Below, piece after piece: positions 1-7,531 of a DNA stretch of 11,234 bases. The stretch covers positions 1 to 11,234 of the forward strand of contig JALLON010000065.1 of the NCBI GenBank assembly GCA_027717925.1. The letters are read 5' to 3'. Positions within the stretch are counted from its first letter, which is position 1. Each line of letters opens with the position of its first letter. The notes below the pieces were generated by a model. It was given only the letters and a program-made list of their open reading frames with translations. It was not told where the DNA came from and ran no database searches. The translations under genes were made by a program, and so were the position numbers. The stretch is from Acidobacteria bacterium AH-259-G07 (GTDB lineage Bacteria; Acidobacteriota; UBA6911; RPQK01; JADFOI01).

Positions 1-1
1 A

Positions 2-592
2 GTGCCCGGCGTTGTTGAGGTCAACTCTTATGGAGGAGAACTGAAGACTTACGAGGTCCAGATCGATCCCAACAAGTTACTGGGCTACAACATCCCCATG
101 GCACGAGTTTTTGAAGCCCTGGAAGCCAACAATGCCAACGCGGGTGGAGCCTATATCATTAAGAACCAGGAACAGTACCTGGTCCGCGGTGAAGGACTGG
201 TTGGGAGTATCGAACAGATCGGAAACATTGTGCTCACGGCCGGAGAAGATGGCACGCCTATCTACGTTAACAACGTTGCTCAGGTCAGGCTGGCGCCTAT
301 GGTTCGACAAGGCGCGGTGACTCGGGACGCCAAGGGCGAGGCGGTGACCGGAGTGGTGATGATGCTGATTGGTGAAAACTCCCGGGTTGTGGTGGATCGG
401 GTCAAGGTAAGAATCGAGGAAATAAGAAAATCGCTTCCTACTGGAGTCACCATCGATACCTACTATGATCGGACCGAACTAGTGCGAAAAACCATCAACA
501 CGGTGATCAAGAACCTGAGTGAAGGTGGAGCCTTGGTGATCTTGGTTCTCCTGGTACTGCTAGGTAGTTTTCGGGCCGGCCTGATGGTCGCG
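2..592 (+). pseudogene. Heavy-metal RND efflux pump (CusA/CzcA family), fragment open at 5' end and truncated at 3' end
   Basis: About 197 residues of a CusA/CzcA-type inner-membrane RND transporter, which exports metal cations using the proton gradient as part of a CusCBA-like tripartite pump. The frame enters from outside the window. It opens with the periplasmic porter segment (PGVVEVNSYGGELKTYEV, then IDPNKLLGYNIP). It continues through the DTYYDRTELVRKTI region that leads into the second transmembrane helix (GALVILVLLVLLGSFRAGLMVA). Family members run to about 1,040 residues, so this is only a piece near residues 160-360. After about position 592 the frame stays open to 754, but that tail is antisense to the transposase and has no RND character. 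The gene is broken at the junction and the pump cannot be functional from this copy. Family assignment is confident; CusA versus CzcA and the metal are not resolved. Confidence 0.85.
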
Positions 593-1801
593 GGCCGTCC
601 ATTGTTGGATTTTCTTCTCCACGGAAGCCTCACGGTGACCGGGTCCCTGCCCTGTGTGCCGCCACCGCTCGATCGCCCCAGCCAGTTCTTGCAAGCGCCG
701 CTCGACCTTTGCTTGTTGCAGATTCATGGAGGCCCGCTGTTTGCGATACAGTGAAGGAGAAAAGACCACCAACAAGGTGCGCTCTTGGCCCCACAGCTTC
801 CGGCGGCACCCATAAGCCTTCAGATGCTTGGTGCCCGGTAAAGTCAACTTCTGGTAACGCTCTCGCACCACCTCCAACAGATCGGGTACCCAACGTCCCG
901 GAATGGCCCCCACATAGTGCAGGGCGCTCGAATCCAAACGCGCCAGGTTTTTCTCGGACGTATTGCCTTTGTCAAAGACCAGCGTCAGCTGTTCCGGTGC
1001 TCGCTCCAGCCCTTTCATCCAAGCCGCCACCATCCCCTGCCAAGCCGTCGTGAAATGACTCACGTCGGGCCGGTTGCCCGCATAGCATTGATGATACAGC
1101 GGCAGACCCGTTTTCTGGTCCTCAAAAAGAGCCAGCGAGAGCTGGCGCAGATCGTGCCGTTTTTGCTTGTTATGTCCGCGCTGCGCCAAGCGAGTCCGCT
1201 CATAGTAGGTATCGATAAAGGTAAAGTAGTTGGTGGTGTCATAAAGCAGCGTCTCTTGCCCCAGGGGAAAGAGCTCCTTCAGGCGATGGAGCACGTCCTG
1301 TTGAATGGCGTCAATGTGAGCCTCCTCGACTTGGTCCATGTGATCCCAAAAGCGCTGGCTGGTGAGTTCCTTCTCCTGGGCCGGACACAGTCGAGACAAC
1401 ACGCTGTCCGAATACCAGTGCGCGTACAGGGCTCGCTTGCTGCGCGCCTCCACGGCCCGATTGATGGCGGCAATCATCAAGTACTCTCCCACCGAGAGTT
1501 GGGTACGACGCTGGGGGGTCACCGGGGGGACATGCCGATCCACGATTTCGACCAGCTGCAGGCGCTGGGACCAATGCCAGAGCAGAGCCGAGGCGCCAAA
1601 CTCCTTGTTGCGCACTTTCCTCAAGGGACAGCGTCCCGGAGTCTTGCCCCGGGTGTAGGCCTCTTTAATCTCCTGCAGGACGCGCTCTTTGGGGCCCAGG
1701 TAGACCTGCTCGACAATGCGCGGTTTGCCGTTGACGCGAGCCGAGTGCACCCAGTAGGTGTAGAGGCGACCTTTCTTCTTCTTGTCAATGAGACACGCCA
1801 T
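560..1801 (-). pseudogene. IS1634-type (DDE) transposase, C-terminally truncated
   Basis: Transposase of the IS1634/IS4-like group, which cuts and joins insertion-sequence ends with a DDE catalytic triad. The first acidic residue sits in LLYDTTNY (D188) and the second in LVFDKGNT (D277). The N-terminus MACLIDKKKKGRLYTYWVHS is typical of the group. Family proteins are roughly 550-600 residues. This one stays recognisable only to WTAR (residue 404), and its last nine residues are antisense RND sequence ending in a stop at 560. The missing part would carry the Y-R-E-K block with the catalytic glutamate, so the copy should be inactive. I prefer the ATG at 1801. An in-frame TTG at 1840 exists, but its TTGACA looks like a -35 box instead. 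The insertion-sequence outer end probably lies near 1841-1870 (CCCCACAATTCTGGAG on the minus strand). The partner end is lost, so terminal repeats cannot be verified. Confidence 0.8.
588..595. other. Breakpoint joining a truncated RND gene to a truncated transposase
   Basis: The RND reading frame is recognisable up to the codons for V-A at 587-592. Reading from the other side, the transposase is recognisable down to W-T-A-R, whose last codon is 590-592. The join therefore lies within a few bases of 592. Neither partner is complete, so this is not the clean outer end of an insertion sequence. It needs a deletion or recombination after insertion, or an assembly chimera. Confidence 0.6.
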
Positions 1802-1811
1802 AGTAGGGTAA

Positions 1812-1840
1812 TACATATCATGAATATCCCGTCGTGTCAA
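1812..1840 (-). promoter_or_regulatory. Putative promoter of the transposase
   Basis: On the minus strand a perfect -35 hexamer TTGACA (1840-1835) is followed after 17 bases by TATGTA (1817-1812), a weak -10. Transcription would start close to the ATG at 1801, giving a very short or absent leader. This placement favours the 1801 start over the TTG at 1840. Confidence 0.35.
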
Positions 1841-1916
1841 GGAAAAACTCCAGAATTGTGGGGTAATACTTAAGCCTTCTACAAAACCGCAAATGGCCTG
1901 GTTAACCCAATTGAAA

Positions 1917-2105
1917 TCAATCGTTTATAGGTTTACTTTTGGGAAAGCGTAAACTAAGGCCCCGTAAACTTGCGCTAGGATAGCCATCAAACTGTACAAT
2001 GGCAATCTTTCCGTTTCGACTAACCCGAAGAACTCGGCCTCGCAGTCCGGGATCCGCGTGCAAAGCCACAAGAGACTCCACTTCGAACTCTTTTGTTATG
2101 TACAT
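1917..2105 (-). CDS. Small KOW/SH3-like protein, last gene of the operon
   Basis: A 62-residue protein of unknown function. Its middle (VALHADPGLRGRVLRVSRNGKIAIVQFDG) alternates in the way of small SH3-like/KOW barrels: a turn at ADPGLRG, a strand RVLRV, then IAIVQFDG. The C-terminus is basic (LRGLSLRFPKSKP). No membrane segment or signal peptide is visible. An AAGAGG stretch lies 3 bases before the ATG, a somewhat short spacing. It lies 63 bases after the preceding gene in the same orientation and just upstream of the insertion-sequence remnant, so it is likely the last cistron. A role as an accessory or nucleic-acid-binding subunit is only inference. It could also be a conserved short protein unrelated to its neighbours. 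Reality of the gene is moderately supported by its barrel-like pattern. Confidence 0.5.
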   Translation of the reverse strand: MYITKEFEVESLVALHADPGLRGRVLRVSRNGKIAIVQFDGYPSASLRGLSLRFPKSKPIND

Positions 2106-2168
2106 TGGCCTCTTACTGTTTTTCTTCAGGTCGCTTACCTCCCAGGGCCGGCATGTTTAATTTCGCGC

Positions 2169-3821
2169 TTAGTAGTCCCTCTCCCGATAAAGCACGGAAT
2201 ACACAATGACCTCGTTTCCCGGCTGTTTGTCTATTCCCACGACCTCTCCGTTAAAGCTGGAAAGGATTTCCGCCTGCTTCCGTAGACGGGTAATGCTGTC
2301 TGCAAGCTGCTCGGATTCGGCCTTGACTTGCCCCTTCAACTGGTTTTCCTTTTGCTCAAGCAGCGCAATCTTTTGGACGTCGGCTTCGGCTCGACCGCTT
2401 GCCGAGGCGAAAGAATCTTGCAAACTCAGATACTCCTTGGCAAACAAGGGCTGAGACTCTAGCTTCTTCGACTCACTCCGGAGGTTTACCATCTCCTCTC
2501 TGGTCTTGATCAGGTCAGCACGAGCCTCGGAAAGCTGGATCTGGATCTGCCGAAGCTGTTGGTTCAAGCGTTCCACTTCCCGTCGGTAATCTCCTTCCAG
2601 CTTTTCTTCCTGGATGGAAATATCCTTCCGGCCGATCACTTGGCCCGTTTGGATCACATCGCCTGCGGCGAACAAGATCTCGTCTGTAGGCCGAAACCGA
2701 AGCTCAACGTGACGGATCACGGAATCTTGAGTCGAAGTTTCCAGCTCAGCCTCAGCTGCCCCTACGAGCCGGTGAATTTTTAAAACTAAAATTCCTTCGC
2801 GGATGGCAACAGGCTCTAAACCCTGCTCTCGGATGTCCCTGTACTCCGCGTGCTCAAATCGCAGTTTGTCGAGCCTCAGCGAAATGGGGTTGTAGCGGTT
2901 CTCGTAGACGCTGATCGGCGTAAACTTGGCCGGCGTGACGTAACCGTAAAAAAAGACTCGTTCGGCGTCGGGAAACCGCAGGACCTCCCCCAACGTCCGG
3001 CCTCCCATATCGATCTCCCGCGTGGTGATGTGCTGCCGCACACCAATTGAGATCTTCACTCTGTGGGGAAAAATCTGAAACGGTTTGGTCCGAGAGACAA
3101 TCTGCTTCACCCCATTGCGTTCGATCAGGACAGCTCCGTTGTCCACCGCGGCCAAGATTTCAAAGCGGCCTCTCACCTTTTGATTGGAGATTGCCTCAAC
3201 TCCTTCCAGATCGAGCCAAATCCGGTTTTTGTCGCCATACTGTTTGAAGTCCATCGAGACGGAATAGATATCCCCAAACGCCCGGTGCAAAGACAAAGTA
3301 AAGCCATCGCGGGCCAGGGGATACATCCCCAGGTTGAGAATCAGGCACACGGTCATGAACCAGTAATCGCCTTTTCCGGCGACCGTGATCCGCCAGTTGT
3401 CGTTGTAGAAAAAGACACAGCGCAGCTTGGACGGCCAGAAAAGCTCCACACCGGTCTTGTTCAGCGTATCTACTAGGATGTGCGACCCGTAGCCCAGTAC
3501 CAGGGACCAGCCTCGGTGTGCGAATCGAACGCCTTCTGCCGTCCATCGCGATAAAACCCAGGCTGTACCGAGGACGAGAGAAGCGAAGATCGTCATTCCC
3601 AAAAGACTGTGGGTCAGGGTACGGTGACCGACCTTTTGATCGATCCAGCTGGCCACTGGATAAAAGGGTCGTCCAATGGAGGATGTTGGAGTATCAATAT
3701 CCGGAAGAAGGGCGCCGACAGCCGTGATGGCCAGCCCTTCAATCGTGAGAGGGGACTCCACCAGGGCTGAGGCTCCCAGGTAAAAGAGCGCAGAACTGGC
3801 CAGGTGCGAAGAACTGGTCAC
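2169..3821 (-). CDS. YdjM-type membrane metal-dependent hydrolase fused to HlyD-like split lipoyl/coiled-coil module
   Basis: A 550-residue two-part protein. Residues 1-170 match the YdjM/DUF457 family of membrane-bound metal-dependent hydrolases. They contain GALLPDIDT (38-44, metal-binding Asp), HRTLTHSLLG (67-76), and YGSHILVDTLNKTGVELFWP (111-130), with hydrophobic segments between. Residues 200-380 are a beta-rich region I do not recognise. Residues 384-398 (FAAGDVIQTGQVIGR) look like half a lipoyl domain. Residues 402-518 are a long charged heptad-like coiled coil, and 519-545 (ILSSFNGEVVGIDKQPGNEV) look like the other lipoyl half. A lipoyl fold split by a coiled-coil hairpin is the architecture of HlyD/AcrA-type adaptors. 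The GTG start overlaps the upstream gene's TGA (GTGA), indicating coupled translation. Ordinary YdjM proteins are about 200-350 residues, so the fusion is unusual. The reaction catalysed is unknown. The hydrolase call is firm and the adaptor call moderate. Confidence 0.75.
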   Translation of the reverse strand: MTSSSHLASSALFYLGASALVESPLTIEGLAITAVGALLPDIDTPTSSIGRPFYPVASWIDQKVGHRTLTHSLLGMTIFASLVLGTAWVLSRWTAEGVRFAHRGWSLVLGYGSHILVDTLNKTGVELFWPSKLRCVFFYNDNWRITVAGKGDYWFMTVCLILNLGMYPLARDGFTLSLHRAFGDIYSVSMDFKQYGDKNRIWLDLEGVEAISNQKVRGRFEILAAVDNGAVLIERNGVKQIVSRTKPFQIFPHRVKISIGVRQHITTREIDMGGRTLGEVLRFPDAERVFFYGYVTPAKFTPISVYENRYNPISLRLDKLRFEHAEYRDIREQGLEPVAIREGILVLKIHRLVGAAEAELETSTQDSVIRHVELRFRPTDEILFAAGDVIQTGQVIGRKDISIQEEKLEGDYRREVERLNQQLRQIQIQLSEARADLIKTREEMVNLRSESKKLESQPLFAKEYLSLQDSFASASGRAEADVQKIALLEQKENQLKGQVKAESEQLADSITRLRKQAEILSSFNGEVVGIDKQPGNEVIVYSVLYRERDY

Positions 3822-4768
3822 GGCGCTTTATTCCCTTTGCGGACTACGATGGTCAAGAACAGAAAGATCACCATTCCGGCCGCCCCGATGATGTAGGCAT
3901 CCCGGTCACCCAGGCCCCGGCCCACATATCGGTGGATGGAAAACAGCAGGGTTCCGATGACCACGATCCAGGAGATGGGAAAATATTGCACGCCCTGGTC
4001 ACTCTGGATGGATCGAATGAACCGGCTGTCGATGTATTTCTCCAGGGAGTGGTCAGCGAGGAGATCCTTGATCGCCCGGGGATTGCCTTGGGTCTTGCGC
4101 CAGATCTCTCGCTTGTACCAGTCCAGATCCGATACAGCGAAAGGCGCTACCTCGAAGCAGCGGTCCATCAGCTCGTAGGATTCCGACTCGGTCAGCTCCT
4201 CGAGCTCCACCCGGGCAGGGATCCGATCCAGGATGACCTTCAATTTGAAATTGCTCGGATCGGATGTAGCCACCAGCAGGGTCGCCGTGTTTAAGAATTG
4301 ATGCAGCCAGGACACCTCCGTGGGCGTGGCCTTGTCGAATTGGTCCCAGATCAGGATGGCGTTGCGGCCGGCCAAACTGACGACCAGGCTCTCCGCCAGC
4401 ACTTTGACCGTCAAGGCCCGTACCTTCGGGGCCAGCTTATCCCAGGTCATCGTCCGGAGCACGCTTTCGGAAAACTTGGGATGCCGGTAAACTCCGCGGG
4501 CGTGCATCTGCTCGGCCAGCTCAACCAGGCTCGCCTTGAACTGCCTGGAGTCGCCCACTCGGAAAATATGGACATCCGGCCTGGCGCTTAAACCCTCGTA
4601 AAGCACATCCAGCAGGATGGTCTTCCCGATACCTGGTGCACCCGTGACAAGCACATGCCGGCCCTTGAGGACCAGCTCCCAAAGTTGGGCGAGCTCCTCG
4701 CTGCGGCCCACGATAATGGGTTGGTATTTTTCGCGGGTACTATTCGTCGGCAATTGGGAATCCGACAT
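3818..4768 (-). CDS. Orc1/STAND-like P-loop ATPase with two C-terminal membrane helices
   Basis: A 316-residue ATPase. The start of the fold is IIVGRSEELAQL (18-29), typical of Orc1/Cdc6- and STAND-type ATPases. Walker A is GAPGIGKT (43-50). The Walker B strand is AILIWDQFDK (137-146), where the usual DE is D-Q, so the catalytic glutamate may be replaced. A sensor-1-like LLVATSD (164-170) and a GNPRAIKDLL segment (228-237), as in sensor-2 regions, follow. Two hydrophobic helices (about 263-279 and 291-309) end the protein with a short basic tail, placing the ATPase at the cytoplasmic face of the membrane. I chose the ATG at 4768. It has GGAAGGA 5 bases upstream, and the fold begins soon after. 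An in-frame ATG at 4879 would overlap the upstream gene by 140 bases. The chosen start overlaps it by 29 bases. A motor, assembly or regulatory role in the neighbouring complex is inference. Confidence 0.8.
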   Translation of the reverse strand: MSDSQLPTNSTREKYQPIIVGRSEELAQLWELVLKGRHVLVTGAPGIGKTILLDVLYEGLSARPDVHIFRVGDSRQFKASLVELAEQMHARGVYRHPKFSESVLRTMTWDKLAPKVRALTVKVLAESLVVSLAGRNAILIWDQFDKATPTEVSWLHQFLNTATLLVATSDPSNFKLKVILDRIPARVELEELTESESYELMDRCFEVAPFAVSDLDWYKREIWRKTQGNPRAIKDLLADHSLEKYIDSRFIRSIQSDQGVQYFPISWIVVIGTLLFSIHRYVGRGLGDRDAYIIGAAGMVIFLFLTIVVRKGNKAP

Positions 4769-5969
4769 GCAATTCCTTCCATTCGGTCGAGTCGGCAAAG
4801 TTGATGAGCGCGTCGCCCGGATGTTGAAGTGACTGCAACATGGATTCTTCCAGTCGGAATTTCCGAGCGGTGGCAGCAATTTCGGTCTTATCCGTCCCCA
4901 TGACGATCTTCGTGAAGGTGTTCACGACAAGGTCTCTACCTAAATGGCCGATAAACTGCGTGGAAACAATCAGCCCCAAGCCAAACTTCCGTCCCTCGGT
5001 GGCGATCCGGTTCAAGGCGGCGAGGGGCGAATCCTTTTTGGCCGGGGTGCAAAGTTTGGATTCGTCGATCAAGACATAACTCGAAGTCGGCTGAATGCCG
5101 GCCAGCTGGCGCTGGCGAAAGATCTGTTTGAGTAGTGTGTCCGCTGCCAGGTACTGAAGCTGTGGAGGCAGTTTGCTCAAATCCACATGAAGTCCTTTTC
5201 GAGGATGGGATCCGTTCGCTCCCAGCGAGTCGGGAACTTGAGGCTTGCTAAAAATCTGAAAATCAAAAGCGAGCGAAAGCTTGGTTCGAAGTCCTCGGGC
5301 CCGCAGATCTTTGGGGTCTCGTCGAATGCGGGCTTCGAGTTCCTTCTCCAAATCTCCTAGGTGAGGCAGGACAGGTTGCCTCCAGGTTCGAGGATCCTCC
5401 TGGTAGACTCCAAACTTCCGGTAAATCGCTTTCAAGCAATCATCCAGGAGCGCGAGCTGCAGTACTCCCATGGGCTTGAACGCGTTTCTTAGCTGCTCCA
5501 GCACTTCAAACCGCTGGGGATCCGGGCCTCCACCCGTCCGATCAAACGAGACGGCCAGTTGATTGACGCCGTATTTCGAATCCAGGGCCATTCGGTGCGT
5601 CGCCGCGCCCTTGACTGCGAGATCGCCATGGAAGTCGAAAAGCACACAATGGAAACCGAGCGCCAGCAGCTTTTCGGCCAGCAAACGGATTGTCCAGGAC
5701 TTTCCACTGCCGGATCCACCGACAATGAGCACGTGCGGATTGGGATGGCCCAAAGGGGACCAGTAAACACCACTGCCCAACTCGACCTGCCCTTTCTCGA
5801 TTTTCAGCTGCTCGGTCTTCGCCGCAGGTCGAGCAGGCGGCTTTCCCGGATCGAATGAAGCGACCAGCTTCTTGCGCCGATTGAGGGGAGTCGTGAGGAT
5901 AAAAAAGATCGCCGCACAAAGGAGAAACAGGAACACGCCCAGGGTTGCATTGGCCCCCTCTCCAGTCAC
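4740..5969 (-). CDS. Membrane-anchored HerA/DUF87-type ATPase
   Basis: A 409-residue RecA-fold motor of the HerA/FtsK/VirD4 superfamily, whose members move DNA or protein through ring-shaped hexamers. An N-terminal membrane helix (9-27, LGVFLFLLCAAIFFILTTP) is followed by a basic stretch RRKK, which anchors the body in the cytoplasm. Walker A is GGSGSGKS (84-91), followed by the HerA-type strand VLFDFHGDLA (109-118). Walker B is YVLIDES (298-304). The segment ATEGRKFGLGLIVSTQF (323-339) is the hallmark arginine/sensor region. No HAS-barrel N-terminal domain and no NurA nuclease gene are visible. This argues against the standard DNA-end-resection HerA-NurA pair. The GTG start overlaps the upstream stop as GTGA, and its own end overlaps the next gene by 29 bases. 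The substrate is unknown. DNA or protein export, or assembly of an envelope complex, are all open. Confidence 0.85.
   Translation of the reverse strand: MTGEGANATLGVFLFLLCAAIFFILTTPLNRRKKLVASFDPGKPPARPAAKTEQLKIEKGQVELGSGVYWSPLGHPNPHVLIVGGSGSGKSWTIRLLAEKLLALGFHCVLFDFHGDLAVKGAATHRMALDSKYGVNQLAVSFDRTGGGPDPQRFEVLEQLRNAFKPMGVLQLALLDDCLKAIYRKFGVYQEDPRTWRQPVLPHLGDLEKELEARIRRDPKDLRARGLRTKLSLAFDFQIFSKPQVPDSLGANGSHPRKGLHVDLSKLPPQLQYLAADTLLKQIFRQRQLAGIQPTSSYVLIDESKLCTPAKKDSPLAALNRIATEGRKFGLGLIVSTQFIGHLGRDLVVNTFTKIVMGTDKTEIAATARKFRLEESMLQSLQHPGDALINFADSTEWKELHVGFPIADE
4774..4780 (-). promoter_or_regulatory. Ribosome binding site deciding the start of the Orc1/STAND-like ATPase
   Basis: GGAAGGA on the minus strand lies 5 bases before the ATG at 4768, inside the 3' end of the HerA-like gene. 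It supports 4768 over the far-upstream in-frame ATG at 4879. Confidence 0.55.
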
Positions 5970-7531
5970 GGCTGTACCTGCCCCTTCCCCAACAGGCCCA
6001 TGATCGCCGCTTCAACACTTTCAATGTCTAAGTGTGTCTGCCTCGTCTCGGTCTCAATCCTGGCCGCTCTCTCTTCTGCCTCCGCTAGGTCAATCGGATC
6101 AAAGACAAAAGGCATGCTGCCGGCGTGATTTGCGCCATTCGTGTTATTTCTTGGCCTCAGCGTAAGCCCGATCTGCACCTTCTCTAGCCGCAGCTTCGCC
6201 GTCCGTTGTTGCGTCGCCAGATACTCCAGCTCCGAAATGAGCTTTTGCCTGTCTCGAAAAAGCGCCCGCAAAGTCGCCAGCTTCTGCTGAAAGAGTCTTT
6301 CGTATTCAAGATCCTTGAGCTGCCGATCCAAATCCGCCGGCCTCTTCTTTCCCAGCAGCCGATCGAGCGTCACCGAGACAGACACGCCAACCGTAGTCCC
6401 ACCACCAAGACCAAAGTCATCTAAAGGGAAAAACGGAGCAGAGGACGGAAAAAACTGCGAGTAATTGGAATAGACGAAAATCTGGTTTCCCCAGCCCTCT
6501 TCCAGCTTCTGCCTCTCCAACTCGACTTTGATCGCCCGAAGATCCGGTGCCTCAATCAGCATCCGCTCCAACTCCGCCAGAGAAGGAAAGGGATGCGGTT
6601 TCTGCGCTGACGCTACCGCGATCAGCATGACGCAAAGCAGAACCGCCAAAAGTATGGGCGAGCCGGCGGCTCGCCCGAAGAGGGCTCGGCGGCAAAAGTC
6701 TACAAGGCGAATGAACCACCCACCTTCCACTTGCAATCTTCTGACTTTCTTTCTCTCCACAAACTCAATCTCCGACCCGACTAAAAAATAGATGTTTTCG
6801 TGAACGTCAAAGACCCGATCAATCAAGGCCACCTCCAATTGCTTGCGCACGCCAGGCCCGGGCACCAGTTGCATCGTTTTCTCTAGATGCACGATCGTAT
6901 TCCTAAAGCGGATCAGCGTATTGATGGCCGCCGTGGAGATCTCCTCAACAAGTGAAAAATCAAAGATGACCTGCTTCGGCTCCCTGTGGGTCAAGAGCTC
7001 TTTACACACCGTCCCCAAAACCGGTGCCATCCAATCGTCGATCTTGTTTAGCCTCCAAAAAACCACGACTGCTCCCTGGTCCACTTCGTAGACCCTTAAA
7101 CACGTGTCCGCCCGATACGGCTGCGCGTAAGATGCTTCATCCTTCCCCGCCGCCGACAAACCATCCTGGCTGGCACGTTCAGCCTTGCCCACCGTTTCGG
7201 TCTCCCGCACATTTCCGCCACCCGCTAACCCTTCAGATTCAGGATCTATGCCACCAGTCGCCTGCGCCTCCACAGCCTGTAGTTCGGTGTGTTCCGCGCG
7301 CTGAAGATCGACATCCTTCGTGGCTTTAATTTCTGTGTGTTCCGTCGACGGAATTTCCGTGCATTCTGTGGGCCGGCCTTCCTCACTTTTCGACGGCTGC
7401 ATGATCTTCTTCCTCTGCCGCCGGGCCACTTCCACCAGCCGATAGCCCGGCTTGGCCTCTCGATCGTTCCTCCGAGCCCCGACCGCCTTTTCAATCACGT
7501 CTTTAGGTACTAACTCGACAATCTCTCCCAT
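5966..7531 (-). CDS. STAS domain / internal signal segment / half TolC-like domain fusion protein, first gene of the operon
   Basis: A 521-residue chimera. Residues 1-140 are charged and probably disordered, with three short repeats of the form (T/A)E(H/C)TE(I/L) at 55-60, 63-68 and 79-84. Residues 144-260 form a STAS (anti-anti-sigma-like) domain: VVVFWRLNKIDD, then KQVIFDFSLVEEISTAAINT. T200 occupies the place of the phosphorylatable serine. After a basic stretch (RRALFGR) comes one hydrophobic segment, 291-306. It ends in A-S-A (307-309) before Q, exactly like a signal-peptidase I site. Residues 315-515 resemble one repeat of a TolC-family outer-membrane factor: a Ser/Phe-rich strand region, TTVGVSVSVTL (379-389), then long helices. 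Usual TolC proteins have two such repeats. I use the ATG at 7531 because the 29 residues encoded from an in-frame ATG at 7618 look unlike protein. A cytoplasmic regulator attached to a periplasmic or outer-membrane part is unusual. The STAS call is firm and the TolC call moderate. Confidence 0.75.
   Translation of the reverse strand: MGEIVELVPKDVIEKAVGARRNDREAKPGYRLVEVARRQRKKIMQPSKSEEGRPTECTEIPSTEHTEIKATKDVDLQRAEHTELQAVEAQATGGIDPESEGLAGGGNVRETETVGKAERASQDGLSAAGKDEASYAQPYRADTCLRVYEVDQGAVVVFWRLNKIDDWMAPVLGTVCKELLTHREPKQVIFDFSLVEEISTAAINTLIRFRNTIVHLEKTMQLVPGPGVRKQLEVALIDRVFDVHENIYFLVGSEIEFVERKKVRRLQVEGGWFIRLVDFCRRALFGRAAGSPILLAVLLCVMLIAVASAQKPHPFPSLAELERMLIEAPDLRAIKVELERQKLEEGWGNQIFVYSNYSQFFPSSAPFFPLDDFGLGGGTTVGVSVSVTLDRLLGKKRPADLDRQLKDLEYERLFQQKLATLRALFRDRQKLISELEYLATQQRTAKLRLEKVQIGLTLRPRNNTNGANHAGSMPFVFDPIDLAEAEERAARIETETRQTHLDIESVEAAIMGLLGKGQVQP

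Noticed and set aside
917..1873. Plus-strand open frame of 318 codons across the transposase
   Set aside because: It is antisense to a recognisable IS1634-type transposase along its length and has no domain of its own.
1900..1907. GGTTAACC palindrome near the insertion-sequence end
   Set aside because: It is an 8-base palindrome with no copy at the other breakpoint, so it cannot be shown to be a target duplication or terminal repeat.
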